Source: an uncultured Spirochaetales bacterium (lineage in GTDB: Bacteria > Spirochaetota > Spirochaetia > Sphaerochaetales > Sphaerochaetaceae). Taken from it: a DNA stretch of 64,000 nucleotides. The stretch spans positions 55,517-119,516 of the forward strand of contig CALXRC010000002.1 of NCBI GenBank assembly GCA_944390865.1, written 5' to 3'. The translations under genes and the position numbers were made by a program. Within the stretch, counting starts at the first letter, position 1; each line of letters begins with the position of its first letter. Of this stretch, positions 24,952 through 35,587 are shown piece by piece. A model generated the notes under the pieces. The model made no database searches, was not told the DNA's origin, and saw only the letters and a list, made by a program, of their open reading frames with translations.

Positions 24952-25725
24952 TCAGATGCGCTGAATTGATACAGCCTTCCTTGTCTCAGGATCAATCATT
25001 ATATGCACTCCCTTGATTTCCCCTCTTCCCTCAGCCACTTCGCTTTTATAAGGGACCTGAGTGAACTGACGCCTTACGGCGATGTCAGAGCGGGAGCCGA
25101 TGACCTGATGCTGCACGCCTGTCATGCCCAGATCAGTGATATAGGCAGTGCCGCCGGGCAGAATCTTCTCATCCATTGTCTGGACATGGGTGTGGGTGCC
25201 GGCGACGGCAGAGACAAGTCCGTCAAGATGGAAGCCCATGGCCTCTTTCTCAAGCGTGTTCTCAGCGTGAAAGTCAACCAGGGTTACATAGCCCTGGCGG
25301 TACAGCTTCTCAGCCTCTGCCCTTACAGCGGCAAACGGGCAGTCGACCATGACAAGATCGGTGCGTCCTATCGCATTGATGACCGCAAACCTTATCTGAT
25401 CCTTTGTCAGCGTGCAGACACCGTGCCCCGGAACTCCCTTAGGGTAGTTCAATGGTCTGAGCAGCACAGTCTCGCTGTCAAGAAGCGGATAGATCTCAGT
25501 CTTCTGCCATATGTGGTTGCCTGAAGTGACAACATCGGCGCCAAAGCTGCGGATCTTCTCATAATCCGGAACAGACAGGCCGAATCCGCCTGATGCATTC
25601 TCCCCGTTGACAATGACCAGATCCGCCTTTGTTCTGCTGATAAGCGATGACAGGGACAGGAAAAGAGCTCCCATCCCTGCGTCTCCGCTGATATCTCCTA
25701 TCATCAAGACAGATATGTTTTTCAC
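24952..25725 (-). CDS. ymdB: YmdB-type metallophosphoesterase
   Basis: Calcineurin-like phosphoesterase of 257 residues; the Bacillus homolog hydrolyses 2',3'-cyclic nucleotides and influences biofilm and motility choices. Metal-binding motifs are visible: MIGDISGDAG, VNGENASGGFG, TSGNHIWQ, VDFHAE and GTHTHVQTMDEKILPGGTAYITDLGMTG in part. The start is GTG 25725, overlapping the rny stop by one base (TAGTG). The rny-ymdB pair is widespread, so it is probably functionally linked to RNA turnover. Confidence 0.95.
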   Translation of the reverse strand: MKNISVLMIGDISGDAGMGALFLSLSSLISRTKADLVIVNGENASGGFGLSVPDYEKIRSFGADVVTSGNHIWQKTEIYPLLDSETVLLRPLNYPKGVPGHGVCTLTKDQIRFAVINAIGRTDLVMVDCPFAAVRAEAEKLYRQGYVTLVDFHAENTLEKEAMGFHLDGLVSAVAGTHTHVQTMDEKILPGGTAYITDLGMTGVQHQVIGSRSDIAVRRQFTQVPYKSEVAEGRGEIKGVHIMIDPETRKAVSIQRI

Positions 25726-27254
25726 TATTTGGCGTACTCCACGACTCTGGTCTCACGGATGATTGTGACCTTGATCTTTCCGGGGTACCTGAGTTCTGCT
25801 TCGATGCGGCCGGCAATGCCCTTGGCAATTTCCTTTGCCTCTTCGTCAGAAACCTTTGTGTTGTTCACCATGATTCTCAGCTCACGTCCGGCCTGAATGG
25901 CAAATGCGTTGTCAACACCGTCAAAGCTCTTCGCAATGCCCTCAAGGTTCTCAAGGCGCCTGATGTAGTTGTCAAGGCTCTCCCTTCTTGCACCTGGACG
26001 CGCTGCGGAAATGGCATCCGCGACCTGAACAATGATCGACTCTATGCAGCTGGGTTCGACATCACCATGGTGTGACTGGACCGCATTGACGACACGAGGA
26101 TCCTCTCCAAGCCTCTTTACAAGCTCTGCACCCATTTCAGCATGGTTGGCATCACCCTCAGTCTCCGCACCCTTTCCGATATCATGCAGCAGACCGCCGC
26201 GCATTGCTATCTCGCTGTCAGCACCGACCTCGCTTGCTATCATACCGGCAAGGATCGCCACCTCCTTAGAGTGGTAGAGGACATTCTGGCCGTAGCTTGT
26301 CCTGAAATACAGTCTGCCGAGTGCTCTGATGAGCTCAGGCCCCATATTGTGAATGCCGAGATCAAAGGCGACCTTTTCTCCCTCATCCACGATGATGCGT
26401 CCGACTTCGCGGCTGACTTTGTTGACCATTTCCTCAATGCGGGCAGGATGGATCCGTCCATCCTGAACGAGGCGCTCAAGCGCAACCCTGGCAATTTCCT
26501 TTCGCACAGGGTCAAAGCAGGAAATGACGACCGCCTCAGGAGTGTCGTCTATGATGATGTCAACGCCGGTAAGAGTCTCCAGGGTGCGGATGTTGCGGCC
26601 TTCGCGGCCGATAATCCTGCCTTTCATCTCATCCGAAGGCAGCGTCACAGAGGCAGTGGTGACTTCGCCGCTGACCTCTGTGGCAAGACGCTGAATTGAC
26701 TCGACAATGATATCGCGTGCAACCTTGTCGGCAGTGAGCTTTGTCTCACTCTCAATCTTGTTGACATAGATCTGGCCGTCACGATGTGCCTTCTGCTGCA
26801 TTTCCTGAATGATTACAGCCTTTGCCTCATCCTGAGTCATTCCGGCGATCTTCTCAAGCTCGCTGATAAGACCTGCCTCTTTCTCGTCCAGTTCCCTTTC
26901 TCTCTGCCCTAGGGCAGCATCCTTTTCTCCTAGTTGCTTCTTTATCGCATCAAGCTCGTTCTGCTTGTGTTCCAGATTCTCTTCTTTCTGCAGCAATCGT
27001 CGTTCTGACTTCTGCAGCTCTGATCTTCTTTCCCTGGCTTCCCGCTCATTCTGCTCTTTTTCCTTCAGAATCTTGTCGCGGGCTTCAAGCTCAATCTCAC
27101 GGGCATGGGATTCAGCTTCAGCCACAGCTTCCCGGTCCAGTCGGACAGCCTTCTGCTCGATTGAGGAAAGCTTGAACTTGGCCCATAGCCAGCGGCCCAG
27201 AAAGCCGATGGCGATGCCTGCAAAACAACTAAGGAAGATATATAACCATGTCAT
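25725..27254 (-). CDS. rny: Ribonuclease Y
   Basis: Membrane-anchored endoribonuclease that starts mRNA decay. In 509 residues it shows an N-terminal membrane segment (LYIFLSCFAGIAIGFLGRWL), a long coiled coil to about residue 200, the KH domain (GREGRNIRTLETLTGVDIIID-like stretch) and the HD domain with GGLLHDIGKGAE and the second metal site region (SHHGDVEP). CCTCC-type ribosome-binding sequence (GGAGG) precedes the ATG. It is coupled to ymdB by a one-base overlap. The ricT homolog at 2221-3288 is a possible partner. Confidence 0.97.
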   Translation of the reverse strand: MTWLYIFLSCFAGIAIGFLGRWLWAKFKLSSIEQKAVRLDREAVAEAESHAREIELEARDKILKEKEQNEREARERRSELQKSERRLLQKEENLEHKQNELDAIKKQLGEKDAALGQRERELDEKEAGLISELEKIAGMTQDEAKAVIIQEMQQKAHRDGQIYVNKIESETKLTADKVARDIIVESIQRLATEVSGEVTTASVTLPSDEMKGRIIGREGRNIRTLETLTGVDIIIDDTPEAVVISCFDPVRKEIARVALERLVQDGRIHPARIEEMVNKVSREVGRIIVDEGEKVAFDLGIHNMGPELIRALGRLYFRTSYGQNVLYHSKEVAILAGMIASEVGADSEIAMRGGLLHDIGKGAETEGDANHAEMGAELVKRLGEDPRVVNAVQSHHGDVEPSCIESIIVQVADAISAARPGARRESLDNYIRRLENLEGIAKSFDGVDNAFAIQAGRELRIMVNNTKVSDEEAKEIAKGIAGRIEAELRYPGKIKVTIIRETRVVEYAK

Positions 27255-27363
27255 ATTGTCCTCCTAAAGTCATATAGAGCCATGATACTTACACTTAAGT
27301 TCTAGGTCAAGGCTGATTTACAGTTCAAAAAGCGCCAGGAACAGAGAAAGGGCGCCGCAGGAC

Positions 27364-27397
27364 AAAAAAAAAATACCGTCACCCGACCAGTGACGGC
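27364..27397 (-). terminator. Terminator after rplQ
   Basis: Stem CCGTCAC / GTGACGG (27376-27396) followed by ten T residues on the minus strand. It closes the long ribosomal protein cluster that begins at tuf. Confidence 0.93.
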
Positions 27398-27417
27398 TCA
27401 GAACAAACTGTTCTGTC

Positions 27418-27834
27418 TCAAGCTTCCTTCTTGTCTTTCTTGGAAGCCTTCTTCTCAGCTTTGGCATCCTTCTTCTCTGTCTTCTCGACAAGCTCGAGGA
27501 TAACCATTTCAGCTGCATCCCCCAGTCTGTTGCCAGTCTTGAGGATTCTTGTGTAACCACCCTTGCGGTCCTGGAACAGCGGGGCGATTTCCTTGAAGAG
27601 CTTTGCAACGATTGCTTCATCATAAAGCTCTGCTGAGACGACGCGGCGGTTGTGAACATTGTCAACCTTGGCTCTTGTGATCATCTTCTCAGCCATCTTT
27701 CTGACTTCAAGGGCCTTTGCCTTAGTGGTCTCTATCCTCTCATAGCGAAAGAGGGATGTGACCATGTTGCGCTTAAGCGCCTTGCGCTGGCTGGATTTTC
27801 TGCTCAGCGCATTGAAACCGATTTTATGCTTCAT
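27418..27834 (-). CDS. rplQ: 50S ribosomal protein L17
   Basis: Large-subunit protein. The conserved N-terminal block ([20 protein letters not shown]) and [17 protein letters not shown] region are present. Its 138 residues include a Lys-rich tail ([14 protein letters not shown]) beyond the usual core. It overlaps the rpoA end by 11 bases and is the last gene of the cluster. Confidence 0.97.
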   Translation of the reverse strand: MKHKIGFNALSRKSSQRKALKRNMVTSLFRYERIETTKAKALEVRKMAEKMITRAKVDNVHNRRVVSAELYDEAIVAKLFKEIAPLFQDRKGGYTRILKTGNRLGDAAEMVILELVEKTEKKDAKAEKKASKKDKKEA

Positions 27835-28882
27835 TCTTCTCTTCCTTTGCTTCTGGAACTTTGATTGCGTTCTTCAGAACACTGTAGTCTGTCATGCCAA
27901 GTGAAAGGTTCCACTCCTTGAGCTTCTCCTTGATCTCGCTGAGAGACTTCTTACCGAAGTTTCTTGTCTTGGCAATCTCGTCTTCAGTCTTTCTGGTCAG
28001 ATCTCCGATTGTCCTGATGTTTGCATTCTTCAGGCAGTTTGAGGAACGGACTGTGAGCTCAAGCTCCTCAACTGAGGTATCGAGAATCTTTCTGATCCTT
28101 GCTTCCTCCTCATCCACATCCTCTGTGCTTGAGACCTGAGTCTCGTCAAAGTTGATGAAGATGGTGAAGTGCTCCTTGATGATCTTAGCTGCCTGTGCCA
28201 GTGCATTCTCAGGTGAGATTGTACCGTCAGTCGTGATCTCAAGGATGAGTTTATCGTAGTCATTGCGCTGACCGACTCTGGTCGGCTCAATTGAATACTT
28301 GACTCTCTTTACAGGAGAGAAGAAGGCATCAACGGCAATGACACCGGGCTCTTCTGAATACTTCTCATTAAGCTCGGATGGAACATAACCGCGTCCAAGG
28401 CTGATCTCGACAACCATTTCGAGATCACAGTCATCCATCATCGTGAAGATCTCAAGATCAGGATTGAGGATTGTGACCGTATCCTTCTCAAGAGTCTTGC
28501 CAGTGACAATGCCAGGTCCCTGGCAGCTGATGGTCAGTGTTATACCCTCGCTGTCCTCAGGCATGGAGATCTCAAGTCTCTTAAGGGCTGCAATGATGTC
28601 AGCAATGTCTTCACGAACACCCGGGATGGACTCATATTCACTTGTTACAGTGTGCGGCTCCCTTCCCTCTGTTGCGGCAAATGTCGTGAACTGAACAGCA
28701 GTCACGGCATAGCCCTGAATAGAGGACAGAAGCACACGGCGCAGTGTATTTCCGACAGTTGTTCCAAAGCCGCGCTCGAAAGGATAGGCAATGAACTTAC
28801 CGTACTTTGGATCTGATACACTGTGATCATAAGTCACACCAGAAGGTCTCTTGAAGCCTTTAAGAAGTGTTTTGCGTGCCAT
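27824..28882 (-). CDS. rpoA: RNA polymerase alpha subunit
   Basis: Scaffold for RNA polymerase assembly and contact point for activators. The 352 residues divide into the dimerisation domain ([27 protein letters not shown]) and the C-terminal domain with [18 protein letters not shown] and [11 protein letters not shown]. An acidic linker ([14 protein letters not shown]) joins them. rpsD, usually just upstream in other bacteria, is absent; an 81-base gap with a perfect 8-bp hairpin (28940-28956) lies between rpsK and rpoA. Confidence 0.98.
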   Translation of the reverse strand: MARKTLLKGFKRPSGVTYDHSVSDPKYGKFIAYPFERGFGTTVGNTLRRVLLSSIQGYAVTAVQFTTFAATEGREPHTVTSEYESIPGVREDIADIIAALKRLEISMPEDSEGITLTISCQGPGIVTGKTLEKDTVTILNPDLEIFTMMDDCDLEMVVEISLGRGYVPSELNEKYSEEPGVIAVDAFFSPVKRVKYSIEPTRVGQRNDYDKLILEITTDGTISPENALAQAAKIIKEHFTIFINFDETQVSSTEDVDEEEARIRKILDTSVEELELTVRSSNCLKNANIRTIGDLTRKTEDEIAKTRNFGKKSLSEIKEKLKEWNLSLGMTDYSVLKNAIKVPEAKEEKNEA

Positions 28883-28963
28883 GATTACTCCTTATCTAGT
28901 CTGATTAACGTTCAACGAACGCTTTGCTGATTGAGAAAGGGAAGGCCTGGCCTTCCTCTCTCA

Positions 28964-29341
28964 TCAGACGCGGCGGGTCTTGCGGGGACGACATCCATTG
29001 TGAGGGATTGGTGTGACGTCACGGATGCTGCGGACCTTGAGTCCGAGAACACCGAGTGTCCTGATGGCACTCTCACGGCCCACGCCAGGTCCCTTCACAT
29101 AGACATTGACACTCTTGAGACCATAGTCCATTGCCTTCTTTGCTGCTGTCTCACAAGTTGTCTGGGCAGCATAGGGAGTAGACTTCTTGGCACCTCTGAA
29201 ACCGAGTCCGCCGGCACTTGCCCAGGAAAGAGCATTTCCAGCCAGATCAGTTACAGTGATAATTGTGTTGTTGAAGGTTGCCTGAATATAGACATTACCC
29301 TCAAGAACTGTCTTTTTGACTTTACGTTTTACATTAGCCAT
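28964..29341 (-). CDS. rpsK: 30S ribosomal protein S11
   Basis: Platform protein that binds 16S rRNA near the mRNA exit. The 125 residues show [21 protein letters not shown] and the C-terminal [17 protein letters not shown] end typical of S11. It follows rpsM by 16 bases. Confidence 0.98.
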   Translation of the reverse strand: MANVKRKVKKTVLEGNVYIQATFNNTIITVTDLAGNALSWASAGGLGFRGAKKSTPYAAQTTCETAAKKAMDYGLKSVNVYVKGPGVGRESAIRTLGVLGLKVRSIRDVTPIPHNGCRPRKTRRV

Positions 29342-29357
29342 AAATTACACCCGATCC

Positions 29358-29723
29358 TTATTTCTTCTTTCCAGCAACGGTCTTCTTCTTGCCCTTGCGT
29401 GTACGTGCATTGGTCTTTGTTCTCTGTCCGCGAACAGGAAGTCCCTTCCTGTGTCTCAGACCGCGATAACAGCCAATATCCATCAGACGCTTGATGTTCA
29501 GGGCAACCTCTGTTCTGAGGTGACCTTCGATCTTGTACTCATCTTCGATGACCTTTCTCAGAAGAGCGATGTCATCAGCACTGAGTGTGTTGATTCTGAC
29601 TTCCGGGTCGATATTTGTCTTGGCACAGATCTCCTGAGCGGAGGTTCTGCCAATTCCGTAAATATAGGTCAGGGCAATTTTGACTGCCTTATTTGGCAGG
29701 TCAACACCTGCGATACGTGCCAT
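29358..29723 (-). CDS. rpsM: 30S ribosomal protein S13
   Basis: Head protein contacting tRNA and the 50S subunit. The 121 residues begin [24 protein letters not shown] and hold the family block [21 protein letters not shown], ending in a Lys-rich tail. It lies between rpmJ and rpsK. Confidence 0.98.
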   Translation of the reverse strand: MARIAGVDLPNKAVKIALTYIYGIGRTSAQEICAKTNIDPEVRINTLSADDIALLRKVIEDEYKIEGHLRTEVALNIKRLMDIGCYRGLRHRKGLPVRGQRTKTNARTRKGKKKTVAGKKK

Positions 29724-29741
29724 ATTACCAGGCCTCCTAGC

Positions 29742-29855
29742 TTATTTTTGTCTCTGCTTGTGCTTCGGGTTCTCACAGACAATGCGCACAACTCCAGCAC
29801 GTCTGATGACCTTGCACTTGTCACAAATCGGTTTAACACTTGCTCTTACTTTCAT
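29742..29855 (-). CDS. rpmJ: 50S ribosomal protein L36
   Basis: A 37-residue protein starting [19 protein letters not shown] and ending in NPKHKQRQK. The zinc ligands are the Cys pair of CDKC, Cys27 and His32, so this is the zinc-binding (C+) form. AGGAG precedes the ATG. It sits between secY and rpsM, where infA and map often occur in other bacteria but are absent here. Confidence 0.95.
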   Translation of the reverse strand: MKVRASVKPICDKCKVIRRAGVVRIVCENPKHKQRQK

Positions 29856-29866
29856 AGTAAAAACTC

Positions 29867-31183
29867 CTAAAGTTTCTTGATCTTACGACCTGTGGTCATA
29901 AAACCATCATGGTGATGCAGCTTCATCATCGAATCCAGCTGGCGCACTGTCTCGAGGCAGACACCGACCATAATGATCAGCGATGTGCCGCCGAAGAGCA
30001 TTGCCACATCAGCCGGGAAGCTGAAGAACTTCTGAATCAGCGTCGGGATCAGGGCGATGAAAGCAAGGAAGAGAGAACCGGGAAGAACGATTCTGTTCAG
30101 AACCTTTCTGAGGTACTTTTCAAGATTGTCATTGCTGACAGAAGGAATTGTACCGCCGTTGTCTCTGATGTTCTTTGCAATCTCGTCAGGATTGAGACTG
30201 ACCTGAGTGTAGAAGAACGCAAAACCTATAATCAGCAGGGTGTAGATAATCAGATAGGGGGCACCCTGAGGATTTAAGAAGTTGGCCACAGACTGGAGCC
30301 AGCCGACATTCGGTGCCAGCGAGGATGCAATCTGGAGCGGGAATGTAAGCAATGCAGAAGCGAAGATGACAGGAATAACACCAGAGGGGTTAATCTTGAA
30401 AGGAATGTAGTTTGATCCTCCCTGATACATCTTGTTGCCGACAACACGCTTTGCATACTTAACAGGAATCTTTCTCATACCCTTCTCTTCGTAGACAACC
30501 ATGATGACGACAAAGACATACATGATGACGACTACGACAACCGCCAGCCAGTTGAGAGATCCGGCAGCGATGCTTGAGAACAGTGTGGAGAAAGCACTTG
30601 GCATTCTTGCCACGATACCGGCAAAGATAAGAAGTGAGATACCGTTGCCGACTCCGTACTGGGTGATTTTGTCACCGAGCCATACGAGGAACATTGATCC
30701 TGCAGTGACGGATACCATCGCAATCAGAGTGAACGGCACTCTTGAAATGATGATGGCTTCCGGAATGGTAGTCGCATATACAGATACGGCAAATGACTGG
30801 ATCAGACATACGACAATAGTTCCATAGCGGGTGTACTGCTGGATTTTCTTGCTGCCATGGGGGTCCTGTGCAAGCTTCTTGAGGCTGGGCACGACAAGCA
30901 TCAGCAGCTGGACAATGATCTGGGTGCTGATATAAGGCATGACACCCAGCATGAACAGGCTGAAATTACTGAAGGCACCGCCAGAGAAAAAGTTCAGATA
31001 CTCAGTGAAGCCTATTGTCGAGCTCTGTGCGGCTGACAGGAAATAGGCTTCGAGAATGACAGGGTCAATTCCTGGAATCGGCACAACAGTACCGATTCGG
31101 CTTACTATAAGCAAGCCGATCGTTACCAGGACCTTCTTTTTGACGTCCTTCATTCTCATCATATCTACAAGTGAGTTTGACAT
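29867..31183 (-). CDS. secY: Protein translocase subunit SecY
   Basis: Central channel of the Sec translocon. The 438 residues give ten membrane segments, with the family N-terminus ([12 protein letters not shown]), the plug region, and cytoplasmic loops including [16 protein letters not shown] and [15 protein letters not shown]. It follows rplO by 17 bases and precedes rpmJ. SecE is encoded in the window at 55115-55297. Confidence 0.98.
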   Translation of the reverse strand: MSNSLVDMMRMKDVKKKVLVTIGLLIVSRIGTVVPIPGIDPVILEAYFLSAAQSSTIGFTEYLNFFSGGAFSNFSLFMLGVMPYISTQIIVQLLMLVVPSLKKLAQDPHGSKKIQQYTRYGTIVVCLIQSFAVSVYATTIPEAIIISRVPFTLIAMVSVTAGSMFLVWLGDKITQYGVGNGISLLIFAGIVARMPSAFSTLFSSIAAGSLNWLAVVVVVIMYVFVVIMVVYEEKGMRKIPVKYAKRVVGNKMYQGGSNYIPFKINPSGVIPVIFASALLTFPLQIASSLAPNVGWLQSVANFLNPQGAPYLIIYTLLIIGFAFFYTQVSLNPDEIAKNIRDNGGTIPSVSNDNLEKYLRKVLNRIVLPGSLFLAFIALIPTLIQKFFSFPADVAMLFGGTSLIIMVGVCLETVRQLDSMMKLHHHDGFMTTGRKIKKL

Positions 31184-31200
31184 GACTACCTTCTTTAGTT

Positions 31201-31632
31201 TTACTTAACCAAGCCTCCGGCATTCTCAACAGCCTTTGCAGCAGTTGCAGAAACCTTGATGCCTTCGATTGTGAGTTTCTTGGTGAGCTCTCCGTTGTTG
31301 AGGATCTTCACCTGAACATCCTTACCCTTGACAAGGCCCTTTTCCTTGAGTGTCTCAACTGAAACTGTCTCACCGTCTTCATAAGCGGCATTGAGCTTGG
31401 CAAGAGAGACAACCTCATATGTGACCTTGAACGGGTAATTGGAGAAACCACGGCGGGCAACACGTCTGTAGAGAGGCATCTGACCGCCTTCAAAACCCAG
31501 GCGGACACCACCACCGGAGCGGCTGTTCTGACCATCATGTCCGCGTCCGCATGCCCTGCCCTTGCTGGAGGCGCCGCGGCCGACGATGGTCTTCTTTGTA
31601 TTGGCACCATACGGTGCATTGATCTGTGCCAT
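31201..31632 (-). CDS. rplO: 50S ribosomal protein L15
   Basis: Late assembly 50S protein of 143 residues starting MAQINAPYGANTKK at ATG 31632, which has GGAGA upstream. The basic Gly-rich part GRACGRGHDGQNSRSGGG and the LYRRVARRGFSN motif are typical. Only one base separates it from rpmD. Confidence 0.97.
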   Translation of the reverse strand: MAQINAPYGANTKKTIVGRGASSKGRACGRGHDGQNSRSGGGVRLGFEGGQMPLYRRVARRGFSNYPFKVTYEVVSLAKLNAAYEDGETVSVETLKEKGLVKGKDVQVKILNNGELTKKLTIEGIKVSATAAKAVENAGGLVK

Positions 31633-31633
31633 C

Positions 31634-31819
31634 TTAAATCTCCTCAACCTTCACCATGTGAGCGACTTTGCGGACCATGCCGAGTGTGGCAGGTGTCGCA
31701 GCATGTACAACACTGCTGTGCATCTTTCCCAGTCCAAGAGCCTTGACAGTAGCTCTCTGCTTGGGAAGAGAACCAGCAACTGAACGAACCAGTGTGATTT
31801 TAATGTTCTTCTCTGCCAT
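31634..31819 (-). CDS. rpmD: 50S ribosomal protein L30
   Basis: A 61-residue protein, [13 protein letters not shown] at the start and [13 protein letters not shown] in the middle, as in L30. The ATG at 31819 is preferred because it lies two bases after the rpsE stop; a longer version would overlap rpsE. Confidence 0.95.
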   Translation of the reverse strand: MAEKNIKITLVRSVAGSLPKQRATVKALGLGKMHSSVVHAATPATLGMVRKVAHMVKVEEI

Positions 31820-31821
31820 AA

Positions 31822-32328
31822 TCAACCCCACATTTCCTTTAGAGACTTGCCTCTTTCAGCAGCCAGCTTCTTTGCATCGAAAAGATTCTCAAATGCATCG
31901 AAAGTTGCCTTTACAGTATTGATGTTGTTCTTTGAACCAAGTGACTTGCTCAGCAGATCCTTAATTCCGGCAGCATCGGCAACTGCCTTGACAGCACCGC
32001 CGGCGATAACGCCGGTTCCGGGAACTGCAGGACGGACGAGAACGCTTGCGCTCTTGTACTTGCCCAGCATTTCATGAGGAATTGTTGTTCCCTTCATAGG
32101 TACTGTGATCAGGCTTGCCTTTGCCTTCTCAGTTGCCTTGCGGATTGCATCTGTGACATCGTTTGCCTTTCCGAATCCGTAACCGACTCTTCCGTCACCG
32201 TAACCGACGACGACAAGTGCAGAGAATGAGAAATTCTTACCGCCCTTGACAACCTTGGTGACACGGTTGATCTTGATGAGCTTTTCTACGTATCCGTCTT
32301 TGACTTCTTTATCTCTTGTTCTTTCCAT
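31822..32328 (-). CDS. rpsE: 30S ribosomal protein S5
   Basis: Protein of the 30S decoding-fidelity region, 168 residues. It shows the N-terminal RNA-binding part ([24 protein letters not shown]) with the spectinomycin-loop context, [10 protein letters not shown] and the C-terminal [14 protein letters not shown] block. Confidence 0.98.
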   Translation of the reverse strand: MERTRDKEVKDGYVEKLIKINRVTKVVKGGKNFSFSALVVVGYGDGRVGYGFGKANDVTDAIRKATEKAKASLITVPMKGTTIPHEMLGKYKSASVLVRPAVPGTGVIAGGAVKAVADAAGIKDLLSKSLGSKNNINTVKATFDAFENLFDAKKLAAERGKSLKEMWG

Positions 32329-32339
32329 ACCAAAACCCC

Positions 32340-32699
32340 TTAGAACTGGACACCGGCTGCGCGGGCTCCATCTGCGATAGCCTTCACGATACCGTGATAG
32401 ATATAGCCATTGCGGTCGAAGACAACAGACTGGATGTTCTTTTCAAGACAGCGCTTACCGACTGTCTCACCGAGCTTTGCAGCGTCAGCGACACAGTTCT
32501 TAAGGCCCTTGAGCTCTGCCTCAACAGTAGAAGCTGAAACCAGTGTCTTGCCCTGAGTGTCATCAATGACCTGGACATACATGTGGAGGTTGCTTCTGAA
32601 AACTGTCATTCTGGGTCTTGCAGCTGTGCCGGAAACCTTCTTTCTGATATGAGCCTTACGGCGTGCGGCCTTGCGGTTTTTATCGACAATTCTGTTCAT
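32340..32699 (-). CDS. rplR: 50S ribosomal protein L18
   Basis: Binds 5S rRNA with L5 and L25. The 119 residues include [27 protein letters not shown] basic start and the end [20 protein letters not shown], which are typical of L18. It follows rplF by 12 bases. Confidence 0.98.
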   Translation of the reverse strand: MNRIVDKNRKAARRKAHIRKKVSGTAARPRMTVFRSNLHMYVQVIDDTQGKTLVSASTVEAELKGLKNCVADAAKLGETVGKRCLEKNIQSVVFDRNGYIYHGIVKAIADGARAAGVQF

Positions 32700-32711
32700 T
32701 TAGCTTACCCC

Positions 32712-33251
32712 TTATTTCTTGCCACCGGACTTACCAACCTTGCGGCGGATATTCTCAGTCTCATACTTGATTCCCTTGCCCTTGTAAGGTTCGGGTCCGC
32801 GGAGAGAGCGGATTTCAGCACAGACCTGTCCGACCTTCTCCTTGCTGATTCCGGAGATGGTGATCTTGTTTCCATCGACTGCAGCCTGAATGCCTTCAGG
32901 AATGATGTAGTCGATAATGGTTGAGTAACCAAGGGAGAGTGTGAGAATGTTGTTCTTCAGCTCTGCCTTATAACCGACACCATTGATCTGAAGAGCCTTT
33001 GAGAAGCCCTGGCTTACGCCGATGATCATGTTGTTGATCAGCTGTCTGTAAAGTCCATGGTAGCTTCTGCTCTCCATTTCATCGTTGTGCCTTGTCACCA
33101 CAGCCTCATTGTCTCTGACCTCGATTGTGATGTCGCCCTTGACAGGCTGTGTCAGAGTGCCCTTCGGGCCTGTGACTGTGATCATGCTGTTCTCAACTGC
33201 AACCTTGACACCTGCGGGGATGGCAACAGGCAGCTTTCCAATACGTGACAT
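32712..33251 (-). CDS. rplF: 50S ribosomal protein L6
   Basis: Protein near the factor-binding site of the 50S subunit, 179 residues. It begins MSRIGKLPVAIPAGV and ends with the conserved RGPEPYKGKGIKYETENIRRK block. Confidence 0.98.
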   Translation of the reverse strand: MSRIGKLPVAIPAGVKVAVENSMITVTGPKGTLTQPVKGDITIEVRDNEAVVTRHNDEMESRSYHGLYRQLINNMIIGVSQGFSKALQINGVGYKAELKNNILTLSLGYSTIIDYIIPEGIQAAVDGNKITISGISKEKVGQVCAEIRSLRGPEPYKGKGIKYETENIRRKVGKSGGKK

Positions 33252-33265
33252 AGCTTGTTCCTCCC

Positions 33266-33664
33266 TTACCAGATTGTGCAGATCAGCTCGCCGCCGACCT
33301 TGTTCTCGGCTGCCTTCCTGCCGGTGATGACACCAGTGGAAGAAGAGACTACCACAACACCGTAGCCGTTATAGACTCTCGGCATATCCTTGTAACCGCT
33401 GTAGACACGGCGGCCAGGAGTGGAGATACGCTCGATACCATGAATGACAGGAGCCTGTGACTCATCGTACTTGAGGTAAACACGGATATATGAAAGGTTA
33501 TCCTTTGAAACCTTCTTGAAGTTCTTGATGAAGCCTTCATTCTTCATGATCTTGATGATCTGAAGCTTCATCTTGCTTGTGGAGATATCCACTTTCTCAT
33601 GCTTTGCCTGACTAGCATTTCTGATCTTAGTCAGCATATCTGCAATTGGATCACTTACTGCCAT
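33266..33664 (-). CDS. rpsH: 30S ribosomal protein S8
   Basis: Central-domain 16S rRNA-binding protein that represses the spc operon in E. coli. The 132 residues begin [18 protein letters not shown] and hold [15 protein letters not shown] and [17 protein letters not shown]. Confidence 0.98.
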   Translation of the reverse strand: MAVSDPIADMLTKIRNASQAKHEKVDISTSKMKLQIIKIMKNEGFIKNFKKVSKDNLSYIRVYLKYDESQAPVIHGIERISTPGRRVYSGYKDMPRVYNGYGVVVVSSSTGVITGRKAAENKVGGELICTIW

Positions 33665-33674
33665 ATCTCAACTC

Positions 33675-33860
33675 CTACCAGCTTGACTTGGTAACGCCAG
33701 GGATCTGGCCTTCGCTTGCCAGTTTGCGGAAGCAAACTCTGCACATATCAAACTTACGCATATATCCACGAGGACGGCCGCAAATTCTGCATCTGTTATA
33801 GCTGCGTGTGGAGAATTTGGGCTCCCTCTTGCACTTAACAATCAAAGATTTCTTTGCCAT
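33675..33860 (-). CDS. rpsN: 30S ribosomal protein S14, zinc-binding type
   Basis: A 61-residue short S14 (type Z) with the two zinc-binding pairs CRIC and CRVC in [20 protein letters not shown]. This is the form found in Gram-positives and spirochetes, and not the longer zinc-free type of E. coli. It lies 12 bases after rplE. Confidence 0.97.
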   Translation of the reverse strand: MAKKSLIVKCKREPKFSTRSYNRCRICGRPRGYMRKFDMCRVCFRKLASEGQIPGVTKSSW

Positions 33861-33872
33861 ATTCCCTACTCC

Positions 33873-34427
33873 TTACTTTGCAAAGGGCATTCCAAGCTTC
33901 TTGAGGAGAGCGAAGGCTTCCTCGTCAGTCCTGGCTGATGTTACGATGGCGACATTGAGACCACTGACCCTTTCGATCTTGTCATAGTCGATCTCAGGGA
34001 AAATGATCTGCTCTGTGATGCCAAGGGAATAGTTTCCGTGGCCGTCAAAGGCATTCGGGTTGACGCCTCTGAAGTCCTTGACACGCGGAAGAGCGATCGA
34101 GATAAGGCGCTCAAGGAAGTACCACATGTTGTCACCTCTCAGAGTGACCATGGCACCGATTTCCTGACCTTCTCTGACCTTGAAGTTGGCAATTGACTTC
34201 CTTGCCTTTGTCTTCACGACATGCTGGCCGGAAATCTGCTCAAGCTCTTTGACAGCTGCATCGAGAAGCTTCTTGTTTGTTGTTGCCTCGCCGACGCCGA
34301 CTGAGAGAACGATCTTTTCGATTGAGGGAACCTGCATCTTTGAGGTGTAGCCGAATTCCCTGAAAAGCTCAGGAGCAACGCTCTCATTGTATTTGACCTT
34401 GAAGTTAGGAACAAACTTTTCTGACAT
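33873..34427 (-). CDS. rplE: 50S ribosomal protein L5
   Basis: 5S rRNA-binding protein of 184 residues, with [18 protein letters not shown], the [16 protein letters not shown] stretch and the end [20 protein letters not shown]. Confidence 0.98.
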   Translation of the reverse strand: MSEKFVPNFKVKYNESVAPELFREFGYTSKMQVPSIEKIVLSVGVGEATTNKKLLDAAVKELEQISGQHVVKTKARKSIANFKVREGQEIGAMVTLRGDNMWYFLERLISIALPRVKDFRGVNPNAFDGHGNYSLGITEQIIFPEIDYDKIERVSGLNVAIVTSARTDEEAFALLKKLGMPFAK

Positions 34428-34428
34428 T

Positions 34429-34731
34429 TTAGAGCACCTCTCCTGTCTTCTTGGCGTAACGGACCTTCTTTCCGTTTTCCATCTTGTATCCGACTCTGCT
34501 GGTCTTGTCCTTGCTCACGAGAGCAACGTTTGAAACATGAATCGGAGCTTCAACAACCATGATTCCACCCTTATCCTGCTGGTTCTTTCTGCGGATTGTC
34601 TTTGAAACCATGTTCAGTCCCTGGACAATGACTTTCTCTGTCTCAGGATTGACCTGCACAATCTTGCCGATCTTACCCTTGTCCTTTCCGGCAATGATCT
34701 TGACTGTGTCGTTTTTCTTAAGTCTCATCAT
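34429..34731 (-). CDS. rplX: 50S ribosomal protein L24
   Basis: 50S assembly initiator protein of up to 100 residues, with the KOW motif in [21 protein letters not shown]. Two adjacent ATG codons (34731 and 34728) follow AGGAGA; the second is better spaced, 7 bases from GGAG. It ends 1 base before rplE. Confidence 0.96.
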   Translation of the reverse strand: MMRLKKNDTVKIIAGKDKGKIGKIVQVNPETEKVIVQGLNMVSKTIRRKNQQDKGGIMVVEAPIHVSNVALVSKDKTSRVGYKMENGKKVRYAKKTGEVL

Positions 34732-34738
34732 TATTCTC

Positions 34739-35104
34739 CTACAACACTTCCGGTGCGAGTGAAACGATCTTCATGTAGCCGTCACGAAGCTCGCGGGCTA
34801 CAGGCCCGAAGATACGCTTTCCGCGGGGGTTATTGTTGGCATCAATGATAACGCAAGCGTTGTCATCGAACCTGATATAGGTACCGTCAGGTCTGCGGTA
34901 TTCCTTCTTAGTACGAACGATAACTGCCTTCAGAACGTCACCTTTCTTGATAGCGCCGTTTGGAAGGGCATCCTTGACTGCAACAACGATAATGTCACCG
35001 ACTGAGGCAACGTATCTGTGGCTGCCGCCGAGAACCTTGATGCACTGCACGCGCTTTGCACCACTGTTGTCCGCTACATTCAAATAAGTCTGCATCTGTA
35101 CCAT
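34739..35104 (-). CDS. rplN: 50S ribosomal protein L14
   Basis: Intersubunit-bridge protein of 121 residues with the signature [24 protein letters not shown] start and [17 protein letters not shown], followed by the [13 protein letters not shown] end. Confidence 0.98.
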   Translation of the reverse strand: MVQMQTYLNVADNSGAKRVQCIKVLGGSHRYVASVGDIIVVAVKDALPNGAIKKGDVLKAVIVRTKKEYRRPDGTYIRFDDNACVIIDANNNPRGKRIFGPVARELRDGYMKIVSLAPEVL

Positions 35105-35116
35105 GACAATATCTCC

Positions 35117-35368
35117 TTAACGGGCCTTCTCAACGATCTGTGCCAGTCTCCAGCACTTGTCCTTGCTCAGGTGGCGGCATTCAACAACACGGACTGTGTC
35201 ACCGACATGTGCCTCATTTCTCTCGTCATGCGCCTTGATCTTCTTGGTACTGTTGACATACTTCTTGTAGAGAGGATGCAGGGTTCTGTTTGTAACCTCA
35301 ACAACGATGGTCTTGTCCATCTTGTCGCTCACTACAATACCATTAAAAGTTTTCTTTCTAGCTTCCAT
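35117..35368 (-). CDS. rpsQ: 30S ribosomal protein S17
   Basis: Early 16S rRNA-binding protein, 83 residues from ATG 35368 ([19 protein letters not shown]), with the [16 protein letters not shown] block. This start, with GAGGC upstream, avoids overlap with rpmC. Confidence 0.96.
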   Translation of the reverse strand: MEARKKTFNGIVVSDKMDKTIVVEVTNRTLHPLYKKYVNSTKKIKAHDERNEAHVGDTVRVVECRHLSKDKCWRLAQIVEKAR

Positions 35369-35376
35369 TTTCAGCC

Positions 35377-35583
35377 TCACTGCTTCTTGGCGATGCCAAT
35401 GTCCTGTGCATGAATCAGTGTATTCAGCCTTGCGATATCTCTCCTGACTGTTCTCAGTGCAAGAGGATTGTCAAGGTGGGTCATCACCTGATCCACTCTG
35501 AGGTTCAACAGGTCCTTCCTGAGCTTGTCGCGCTGTGCAACCATCTCAGCATAGGTCATCTTATTGATAGTCTTTTTCTTCAT
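35377..35583 (-). CDS. rpmC: 50S ribosomal protein L29
   Basis: A 68-residue two-helix protein at the peptide exit ([20 protein letters not shown] start, then [16 protein letters not shown]). The start at 35583 lies 4 bases after the rplP stop; a longer frame upstream runs through rplP and is not real. Confidence 0.95.
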   Translation of the reverse strand: MKKKTINKMTYAEMVAQRDKLRKDLLNLRVDQVMTHLDNPLALRTVRRDIARLNTLIHAQDIGIAKKQ

Positions 35584-35587
35584 CTCT

